Assembly (NCBI GenBank): GCA_035291645.1
Contig: DATDRQ010000372.1
Span: 1 to 7,127 of the forward strand
Length of the DNA: 7,127 nt
Direction of reading: 5' to 3'
Source: DATDRQ01 sp035291645
GTDB taxonomy: Bacteria > Chloroflexota > Anaerolineae > Anaerolineales > UBA4823
The translations under genes were made by a program, and so were the position numbers. The notes beneath the pieces were generated by a model. The model saw only the letters and a list, made by a program, of their open reading frames with translations. It was not told the origin of the DNA and did not search any database. Below, piece by piece: positions 1 through 4,754 of this stretch. The number at the start of each line of letters is the position of its first letter. Within the stretch, counting starts at the first letter, position 1.

Positions 1-546
1 CCAGGCCAGGTTCAGGCCGTCGCGCAGGTTCTGCAGCCAGTACCCCCGGCTGAGCAGCTCCTGGTACCAGCCGACCAGGACGAAGACCAAGGCGGATATC
101 CCCAGTCCCAGCAGGATGTTCTCCCAGCTCTGCTGCTCCCAGGTGTATCCCTCGAAGTGCAGCCAGCCCGCCGCCCACTCGACCAGGTAGATCAGCCCCA
201 TTAGCAAGCCGGCCAGAAGAATGCCGAAGAGCAGGTCGCCGGCAGCCAGCGAATCCCAGCGCAGCCCCAGACTGGTGAACGAACGCCGGTCCAGGGTGCG
301 GCGCGCCAGGTAGACCGACAGGGTGATCGCTATGGCGGCGAGGATGTTCGTTACGACGAGCAGGGTTTCTTCGGAGAGGCCCGGGAAGAAGGCGACCCAG
401 AATCCCAGGGGGATGCCCAACAGGATGAAGATGAGCACCAGCAGGACCAGCTGCCCGAGCAGGCGCCAGGCGGCGCGCGGGCGCCGCTCGGCCGGGTTGA
501 GCAACAGTCGTTGGAGAAGAGATGGGCGAGCAGGAGGGATGCCCAT
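1..546 (-). CDS. CPBP-family (CAAX/Abi) intramembrane metalloprotease homologue, partial
   Basis: This is the N-terminal 182 residues of a membrane protein whose 3' end lies beyond the left edge. Hydrophobic segments lie at about residues 31-54, 63-80, 103-125 and 144-161. Directly after the last comes W-Y-Q-E-L-L-S-R-G-Y-W-L-Q-N (160-173), the position and shape of CPBP motif 1 (EExxxR), found in Rce1-type proteases and bacteriocin-immunity relatives. The first Glu of the motif, the catalytic one in characterised Rce1 enzymes, is Gln here (Q162, codon CAG at 63-61); E163 and R167 are kept. The later His motifs are outside the window, so activity cannot be judged. The ATG at 546 is preceded by AGGA six bases upstream, and an in-frame TAA lies 18 codons upstream, which fixes the start. 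The gene is co-directional with the CoA-transferase operon but separated from it by a probable terminator, so it may be a separate or read-through unit. Family call is fairly sure; role unknown. Confidence 0.8.
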   Translation of the reverse strand, partial: MGIPPARPSLLQRLLLNPAERRPRAAWRLLGQLVLLVLIFILLGIPLGFWVAFFPGLSEETLLVVTNILAAIAITLSVYLARRTLDRRSFTSLGLRWDSLAAGDLLFGILLAGLLMGLIYLVEWAAGWLHFEGYTWEQQSWENILLGLGISALVFVLVGWYQELLSRGYWLQNLRDGLNLAW

Positions 547-588
547 GGCTGGTCCTGTCAGGCGGGAGTTGAGCGATAAAATCCTGTG

Positions 589-627
589 AAAAAGGGTTAG
601 ATGAAGCGGTTCCGGCTCGTTCTAACC
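589..627 (-). terminator. Probable Rho-independent terminator after CoA-transferase subunit B
   Basis: Read on the minus strand, GGTTAGA (627-621) pairs perfectly with TCTAACC (601-595). An inner AGC/GCT pair can extend the stem, and CC then TTTTT (593-589) follows. The stop codon TAG of subunit B lies inside the 5' arm. The stem is short (7 bp plus an interrupted inner helix), so efficiency could be modest and some transcription may continue into the CPBP gene. Confidence 0.5.
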
Positions 628-1404
628 GGCGCTGCCCTTCAGGTAGATGCCCTGCGGGTCGAGGTCCTCCCGCAGGATGCACAGTTCTTTTTCTGTAGGC
701 GGCTCGGTGGTCTTCAATCGGGAAGCGACCTTGAGGTCCCAGCCGGTGTTGGCGCAGGCCTGCTCGGCGGTCACCCCGGGGTGCAGGGCGGTCAGGGTCA
801 GCTCGCCGTTCTCGTCCGGCTCCAGGATGCCCAGGTCGGTGACCACCGCCAATGGGCCAGCCCCGCGCAGGCGGGCCGCCTCCCGCTCCGCCCGCCCGCC
901 CAGGAAGCCGGCCGAGGTGCGGAAATCGACCACCTCCGGGAAGCGGCGCTTCTGGTGAGGGGTCATGATGTAGCAGCGGTTGGCCCAGGCGGCGATCTCC
1001 ATCGAGCCGCCGGAGCCGGGCAGGCGCACCTTGGGAGATTCGTAATCGCCGATCACGGTGGCGTTGATGTTGCAGAAGCGGTCGATCTGCGCCCCGCCCA
1101 GGAAGCCGACATCGATGTTGCCGCGCTGCAGGTAGAGGGCGAAGATGTCGTACATGCTGCACACCGCCAGCGACCCGCTGACCAGGGTCGGGTCGCCGAT
1201 CGAGAGGGGCAGGCGCTCCGGCTGGGCGCCGATCACACCGGCCTCGTAGATCATCACCAGGTCAGGGGCGTGGGTGCGCCGCGCCAGGTTACAGGCCAGG
1301 TTAGGCAGCCCCACGCCGACGAAGACGACATCGCCGTCGCGCAGCATGCGGGCGGAATTGATGGTCATGATCTCTGCAGATGTGTAGCTATATTGTTCAG
1401 TCAT
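622..1404 (-). CDS. CoA-transferase subunit B (class I; CatJ/GctB-like)
   Basis: This 260-residue protein is the beta subunit of a class I CoA-transferase, which moves CoA between acyl-CoA and a carboxylic acid through a glutamyl-CoA thioester. The catalytic Glu is recognisable as E54 in I-Y-E-A-G-V-I-G, the same position as Glu54 of Acidaminococcus glutaconate CoA-transferase. Other family blocks are GVGLPNLACNLA (30-41), LPLSIGD (65-71), VGFLGGAQIDRF (99-110), INATVIGDY (113-121), PKVRLPGSGG (124-133) and TALHPGVT. From memory these match CatJ (3-oxoadipate CoA-transferase) better than GctB; length fits both (about 260-266). The start at 1404 matches the family N terminus. No strong Shine-Dalgarno precedes it: GGA nine bases upstream belongs to the terminal repeat of the inserted cassette. 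In most operons subunit A lies immediately upstream; here the 470-bp cassette intervenes. The gene looks intact. Substrate is not determinable: 3-oxoadipate, glutaconate or another acid. Confidence 0.9.
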   Translation of the reverse strand: MTEQYSYTSAEIMTINSARMLRDGDVVFVGVGLPNLACNLARRTHAPDLVMIYEAGVIGAQPERLPLSIGDPTLVSGSLAVCSMYDIFALYLQRGNIDVGFLGGAQIDRFCNINATVIGDYESPKVRLPGSGGSMEIAAWANRCYIMTPHQKRRFPEVVDFRTSAGFLGGRAEREAARLRGAGPLAVVTDLGILEPDENGELTLTALHPGVTAEQACANTGWDLKVASRLKTTEPPTEKELCILREDLDPQGIYLKGSAG

Positions 1405-1412
1405 GGTTTTTT

Positions 1413-1432
1413 ATCCACGAATTACACGAATT
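1413..1432 (+). repeat. Left terminal inverted repeat of the GxxExxY cassette
   Basis: The sequence ATCCACGAATTACACGAATT is the exact reverse complement of 1863-1882. It contains two direct copies of CACGAATT (1416-1423 and 1425-1432) with a 9-bp period. Its outer end lies 8 bp upstream of the subunit B start codon, and its complement contributes the only GGA near that start. Homology ends abruptly at both ends of the 20 bp. Confidence 0.9.
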
Positions 1433-1448
1433 TTTCGAAAATTCCTGT

Positions 1449-1829
1449 CTATCGGATCATTCTTTTCCACTCAAGTGAGTTCGATCCGAAATTTATTAAT
1501 ACACCAACTCGGAGGCCAGTGGCCTTCAAGTAATTCAATAGTTGGGCTTCATCTATGGAGGTTAAATGGCTGATTGCCTTGATCTCAACGATAATACTTT
1601 CGTAGATAACAAGGTCAGCAATGTATGATTTCTTCAGTGGTTTATTCTCGTAGAGAATTAACAAATCTTTCTGAGCAATAAAGGGGATCCCATGATTCAT
1701 TAACTCAATTTCGATCGCCTCCTGGTAGACAGGCTCCAGGAAACCGCATCCTAACTGCCGGTGAACTTCCATCGCCGCACCAACGATCTCGTATACCTCT
1801 TCTTTGTACAATAGTTCGGACGCTTTCAT
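1449..1829 (-). CDS. GxxExxY protein (PD-(D/E)XK nuclease-like, function unknown)
   Basis: This 126-residue protein carries the family-naming motif at G29-F-L-E32-P-V-Y35, after the usual helix IVGAAMEVHRQLG (15-27). A PD-(D/E)XK-like core follows: D72 in ADLVIYE, then E82-I-K84, then a helix DEAQLLNYLKATG (93-105) with Q96 and the strand RVGVLINFG (107-115). Length fits the family (about 120 residues), and the active-site set D72/E82/K84 is complete, so the protein is probably not a decayed remnant. The family has no established biochemical role that I know of. The start at 1829 gives the expected N terminus, but no clear Shine-Dalgarno is present and no convincing promoter lies in the 33 bp between the right repeat and the start, so it may depend on operon transcription. 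AT-rich composition and flanking inverted repeats mark it as acquired. Confidence 0.9.
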   Translation of the reverse strand: MKASELLYKEEVYEIVGAAMEVHRQLGCGFLEPVYQEAIEIELMNHGIPFIAQKDLLILYENKPLKKSYIADLVIYESIIVEIKAISHLTSIDEAQLLNYLKATGLRVGVLINFGSNSLEWKRMIR

Positions 1830-1862
1830 AATATTACAGGAACCGTTTAGTATTTATCTATC

Positions 1863-1882
1863 AATTCGTGTAATTCGTGGAT
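1863..1882 (-). repeat. Right terminal inverted repeat of the GxxExxY cassette
   Basis: Plus-strand AATTCGTGTAATTCGTGGAT is the perfect reverse complement of 1413-1432, with two AATTCGTG units at 1863-1870 and 1872-1879. Its outermost base is the last base of the TAA stop codon (1884-1882) of subunit A, so the repeat begins where the host gene ends. Outside the 20 bp the two arms do not match. Confidence 0.9.
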
Positions 1883-2784
1883 TAGTATCTCCCGTAGTCG
1901 ACGACGGCGCTGGGGCGGGGGGATACCTGCAGGCGGGCGTGCACCTCCGGTCCCAGCTTCTGCCAGTATTCTGCCCGGTCTTTCACGCCGGACACCCACT
2001 CGTCCAGGTAGGCTTTGACACCCTCCCGGCTCTTGCTGATCTCGTCCCATTGCAGGTAAAAGGCGTTGTCCCGGTCGTAATAGCCCTGCGTGTACGAGGG
2101 GTGGCTGGCGAAAGGCACGTGGCAGACCGCATCGACGATGAAGCCGGGGATCAGGGTGCGGTTGGGGTCAGAGCGGATCACATCCGGGTTGACGATCTCC
2201 TCGGCGGTCAGGATCACCCGGCTGGCGGCGAAGGCGGCCTCCTTCTGCTCGCCGATGATGCCCCAAATGTGGGCGTTGCCCTCGGCATCGGCGCGCTGGA
2301 CGTGCACGATGGCGACGTCCGGGTTCAGAGCCGGTACCACAACCACTTCACCATCTGAATAAGGATCGGCGACGCGCCGGTAGAGCGGGTTGGCGCGCTC
2401 CAGGTCGCCGGCGGCGGTGGGGTTCATCGGCATGAAGGGCAGCCCGGCCGCGCCCGCCTGCAGGCGCGAGATCATGCTGAAGTGCGAGTATTCTTCCCAT
2501 TCGAGGTTGCCGGCCTCGATCTCGGCGCGCACCAGGCGCAGGGAACCCACGCCGGGGTTGCCCATGTAGGAGAAGATCACTTTGCGGGCGCAGCCGGCTG
2601 CCACCAGCTGGTCGTAGATCAGGTCTGGGGTTGCACGGGCCAGCACAAGGCCCTTCAAACCCTGGCGGATGATCTCGTGTCCGGCGGCGAAGGGGATCAG
2701 GTGGGTGAACCCGGCGGCGTAGACCAGGTCTCCGTCCTGCAGGTTTCGTCGGATGGCTTCGGAAAGGGGGAGGACTTTGTCCAT
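1882..2784 (-). CDS. CoA-transferase subunit A (class I; CatI/GctA-like)
   Basis: This 300-residue alpha subunit partners the subunit B encoded at 622-1404. The N terminus MDKVLPLSEAIRRNLQDGD with GFTHLIPFAAGHEIIRQG (25-42) is the family opening. Further blocks are TPDLIYDQLVAAGCARK (52-68), GNPGVGSL (75-82), EEYSHF (97-102), AEGNAHIWGIIGEQKEA, VCHVPFASHPSYTQGYYDRDNAFY and a terminal DEWVSGVKD stretch. These match remembered CatI (3-oxoadipate CoA-transferase) closely; GctA is also similar, about 320 residues. The same frame stays open upstream to 3042, but that stretch lies mostly inside the dehydrogenase gene and does not resemble the family, so the ATG at 2784 is chosen. A GTG at 2856 overlapping the dehydrogenase stop (GTGA) is a less likely alternative adding 24 residues. 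No good Shine-Dalgarno precedes 2784. The gap to the upstream gene is 68 bp, consistent with one transcript. Confidence 0.9.
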   Translation of the reverse strand: MDKVLPLSEAIRRNLQDGDLVYAAGFTHLIPFAAGHEIIRQGLKGLVLARATPDLIYDQLVAAGCARKVIFSYMGNPGVGSLRLVRAEIEAGNLEWEEYSHFSMISRLQAGAAGLPFMPMNPTAAGDLERANPLYRRVADPYSDGEVVVVPALNPDVAIVHVQRADAEGNAHIWGIIGEQKEAAFAASRVILTAEEIVNPDVIRSDPNRTLIPGFIVDAVCHVPFASHPSYTQGYYDRDNAFYLQWDEISKSREGVKAYLDEWVSGVKDRAEYWQKLGPEVHARLQVSPRPSAVVDYGRY

Positions 2785-2852
2785 GGGAGTATATTGAGGG
2801 TCTCGCGGTTTCCGGACCGGCGCATCAGAAAAGACAAAGCCACCCGGAACGC

Positions 2853-4430
2853 TCACGTGACTAGGGTTTGAATCTGCTCGTGCATGTAGAGCGGCAGGTA
2901 GTAATGACCGCCGGCATTCTTGCCGGCCGATCCGGAGCCCTTCCAGCCGCCGAAGGGTTGGAACCCGGGCCAGGCGCCGGTGGTGGCGCCCTGAGGGCGG
3001 TTGGCGTAGGTCACGCCGGCCTGGATGTTCTCGAAGAACCACTGGGCCTCATCCTGGCTGCCGTAGAAGCCGGCTGTCAGGCCGTAGTCCACGTCGTTGG
3101 CCTGGCGTATGGCCTGGTCCAGGTTCTCCACCCGGGCGAGGGTGGTGATGGGCAGGAACATCTCGTGCTTCCACAGCCGGTGATCCAGCGGGAGGTCGGC
3201 GACCAGGGTGGGGGCGCAGAAGTAACCCTTGGACAGAGCACCCTCGGTGAGCACCTTGCCGCCGGTCAGGAAGCGACCCGACTGCGAAAGTTCTTCCGCG
3301 AAGTTCTGGAAGTCCTGGTAGGAACTGCGGTTGACCACCGGGCCGAGATAGACGGCGCGATCGGTCGGGTCGCCGATGGTGATCTTATTGGTCAGCTCGA
3401 CCAGCCTGGAGACGAGGGTATCGTACAGGGGCGCCTCGATATAGACACGCGAGCAGGCCGAGCACTTCTGGCCCTGCAGCCCGAAGGCCGAGCGCATGAT
3501 CCCGATGGCGGCCCGTTCCACGTCGGCGTTGCGCGAGACGATCGCCGGGTTCTTGCCGCCCAGCTCGAGGATGGTCGGCCGTACGTAACGATCCTGGGAG
3601 AAATCGCGGAAGATGCGCATGCCGACGTCGAAGGAGCCGGTAAAGGTGACGCCGTCCACTTCGGGGCTGTCGATCAGCGCCTGGCCCAGGGTGCTGCCAG
3701 GACCGGTGACGAAGTTGAAGACGCCATCCGGCAGGCCGGCGTCGCGCAGGCACTCAGCCAGCAGCCGCACCACCCAGGGCGTGTCGGTGGCGGGCTTCAT
3801 CACGATCGTGTTGCCGGTCGCCAGGGCCGCCCCGGCGGGCCCCCCAGTCAGGGCCGCCGGGAAGTTGAACGGGCTGATCACCAGCCAGACCCCATAGGGG
3901 CGCAAGACGGACATGTTGCGGCCGGTATAACCCACCAGCGGATCGCGGCCCATCTCGACGATATAGCCGTCATTCTTCTCCATCTGTTCGCAGGAGTAGC
4001 GGATCAGGTCGGCGGTCTCTGCTACGTCCCCGAGCGATTCCATGCGGTTCTTGCCCACCTCCATCGCCATGGCGGCGCCGATCTGGAAGGTGCGCTGGTC
4101 GATCAGGTCGGCGGCCTTGCGCAGCAGCGCGACCCGATCCTGCCACCGCATGCCGCTCCACAGGGGAAACGCCTTGCGGGCGGCAGCCAGGGCTTCATTA
4201 GCGTCCCGGGCGGTGCCTTTCTGAAACACGCCGAGCACGACGCTCGTGTCCGCCGGGGAGCGGTCTTCGAATTTCTCGTCGGCAAAGCGCTCCTTACCGC
4301 CGATGATCATGCCGTATTCAGCCCCCAGACCGGCTTTCGCACCCGCCAGGGCAGCCTCGAAGCGGGTGTGCAGCTCCTCGGGCGGGTTGAACATCGTAGC
4401 GTATGTCAGTTTGAAATTATTGTCAGCCAT
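2853..4430 (-). CDS. NAD(P)-dependent aldehyde dehydrogenase, 1-pyrroline-5-carboxylate dehydrogenase-like
   Basis: This cytosolic 525-residue enzyme of the ALDH superfamily oxidises an aldehyde to its acid. Visible ALDH residues, numbered from the ATG at 4430: N189 in SPFNFP, K212 in MKPA, FTGS at 263-266, general-base E289 in LELGGKN, nucleophile C323 in GLQGQKCSACSR, and E423 in HEMFLP. The long N-terminal arm, GQKCSACSR, and the C-terminal ANRPQGATTGAW with QPFGGWKGSG resemble PruA/RocA, which oxidise glutamate semialdehyde. Two points weaken that substrate: LELGGKN is the general ALDH form, where P5C dehydrogenases usually have ETGGK, and EMFLP replaces the usual ExFGP. Two ATGs compete (4436 and 4430); the Shine-Dalgarno is 3 nt from the first and 9 nt from the second, so 4430 is preferred. 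It is first in the leftward operon, ahead of the CoA-transferase. Family certain; substrate uncertain. Confidence 0.88.
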   Translation of the reverse strand: MADNNFKLTYATMFNPPEELHTRFEAALAGAKAGLGAEYGMIIGGKERFADEKFEDRSPADTSVVLGVFQKGTARDANEALAAARKAFPLWSGMRWQDRVALLRKAADLIDQRTFQIGAAMAMEVGKNRMESLGDVAETADLIRYSCEQMEKNDGYIVEMGRDPLVGYTGRNMSVLRPYGVWLVISPFNFPAALTGGPAGAALATGNTIVMKPATDTPWVVRLLAECLRDAGLPDGVFNFVTGPGSTLGQALIDSPEVDGVTFTGSFDVGMRIFRDFSQDRYVRPTILELGGKNPAIVSRNADVERAAIGIMRSAFGLQGQKCSACSRVYIEAPLYDTLVSRLVELTNKITIGDPTDRAVYLGPVVNRSSYQDFQNFAEELSQSGRFLTGGKVLTEGALSKGYFCAPTLVADLPLDHRLWKHEMFLPITTLARVENLDQAIRQANDVDYGLTAGFYGSQDEAQWFFENIQAGVTYANRPQGATTGAWPGFQPFGGWKGSGSAGKNAGGHYYLPLYMHEQIQTLVT

Positions 4431-4438
4431 TGGCATTG

Positions 4439-4445
4439 TCTCCTT
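4439..4445 (-). promoter_or_regulatory. Shine-Dalgarno deciding the dehydrogenase start
   Basis: Minus-strand AAGGAGA is the strongest ribosome binding site in the leftward operon. Its AGGAG core ends 9 nt before the ATG at 4430 but only 3 nt before the ATG at 4436, so initiation at 4430 (protein MADNNF...) is favoured. Confidence 0.7.
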
Positions 4446-4491
4446 CGATTAATCGGTTGAGATGATCGTCCTGCTCTGATAGCCTGGTCAC

Positions 4492-4524
4492 CCATAGGCC
4501 GGGTCGACAGACCGGAACCTATGG
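4492..4524 (-). promoter_or_regulatory. Stem-loop in the leader of the dehydrogenase operon
   Basis: CCATAGG (4492-4498) pairs perfectly with CCTATGG (4518-4524). After a small internal asymmetry, CCGG(G)TC and GACCGG form an inner helix with a GACA loop. It lies inside the predicted 5' leader, 61 nt before the ATG at 4430. No U-tract follows it in either direction, so it does not look like a simple terminator. It could be a regulator binding site or an mRNA-stabilising or regulatory structure. Confidence 0.45.
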
Positions 4525-4557
4525 AGAGAAGATCCGCACGGTTTCTAGAACGATATA

Positions 4558-4586
4558 AGTATAGCCCAGGCGGGCATCCGAGTCAA
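4558..4586 (-). promoter_or_regulatory. Sigma70-type promoter of the dehydrogenase/CoA-transferase operon
   Basis: On the minus strand, -35 TTGACT (4586-4581) and -10 TATACT (4563-4558) are separated by exactly 17 bp; each differs from consensus by one base. Transcription would start near 4551, giving a leader of about 120 nt before the ATG at 4430. It is by far the best promoter match I found in the window and faces the dehydrogenase gene. Confidence 0.65.
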
Positions 4587-4754
4587 AGTTAGGTGTATCC
4601 CGGATTGCTCATGACAAACATCCCGAATTGAATATTGCGTCCTATCGTATTTTGCGCTAAACTCCTTCTTGATACGACGGTTCTTGTGTCCTGGCGGATG
4701 GTACGGTGACCGCGCCCAAACCTATACTCTTAGCTCTGCCACCACATTGATATT

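Larger units (their letters stand above)
1413..1882. mobile_element. 470-bp inverted-repeat-bounded cassette carrying only a GxxExxY gene
   Basis: Perfect 20-bp inverted repeats (1413-1432 and 1863-1882) enclose one small gene. A hand count over 1501-1830 gives about 43% G+C (143/330), against 68% in a sample of the neighbouring gene (1081-1140). The cassette splits subunits A and B of one enzyme that are normally adjacent. Its right end overlaps the TAA stop of subunit A; its left end is 8 bp from the subunit B start codon. Removing 1413-1882 rebuilds a TAA stop and leaves 7 nt to the subunit B ATG. I see no transposase, no second gene and no obvious target-site duplication (flanks ggtttttt and tagtatct). 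Inference: an insertion that leaves both host genes intact and lies in their direction. Whether it moves by itself, in trans or at the RNA level is unknown. Confidence 0.7.
4437..4754. other. Divergent intergenic region between the leftward and rightward gene sets
   Basis: These 318 bp hold no gene that I can support. The left part is the leader of the dehydrogenase operon with its hairpin and promoter. The right part should drive the DUF429-kinase genes but has only weak signals: a TATACT at 4723-4728 without a recognisable -35, and a TTGCGT/TAAACT pair with 17-bp spacing near 4637-4665. An inverted repeat TCGTAT (4645-4650) / ATACGA (4672-4677) with a 21-bp loop could be an operator or chance. 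The DUF429 start has no Shine-Dalgarno; with the TATACT as -10 its leader would be only about 20 nt. Confidence 0.5.

Noticed and set aside
1432..1441. Palindrome TTTTCGAAAA just inside the left repeat as a terminator or binding site
   Set aside because: The hairpin is short and AT-rich and has no counterpart at the right end; it may add to the structure of the element end but is not convincing alone.
601..1533. 310-codon plus-strand open frame opposite subunit B
   Set aside because: It is antisense to the well-conserved CoA-transferase subunit and runs on into the unrelated inserted cassette; no motif is visible.
1830..1862. Own promoter for the GxxExxY gene inside the cassette
   Set aside because: TAATAT- and TTGATA-like hexamers are present in this AT-rich stretch, but no pair has acceptable spacing.
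2853..2860. Palindrome TCACGTGA at the end of the dehydrogenase gene
   Set aside because: An 8-bp palindrome covering a stop codon, with no second copy or promoter nearby, is compatible with chance.
2785..3042. N-terminal extension of subunit A to the first in-frame ATG at 3042
   Set aside because: Most of it lies inside the dehydrogenase in another frame and is Arg-rich shadow sequence; family homology starts at 2784.
2868..4460. 530-codon plus-strand open frame opposite the dehydrogenase
   Set aside because: It is antisense to a gene with complete ALDH motifs. Its translation is low-complexity (rich in G, A, H, Q, D, V) as expected from the opposite strand of high-GC coding DNA, and no family is recognisable.
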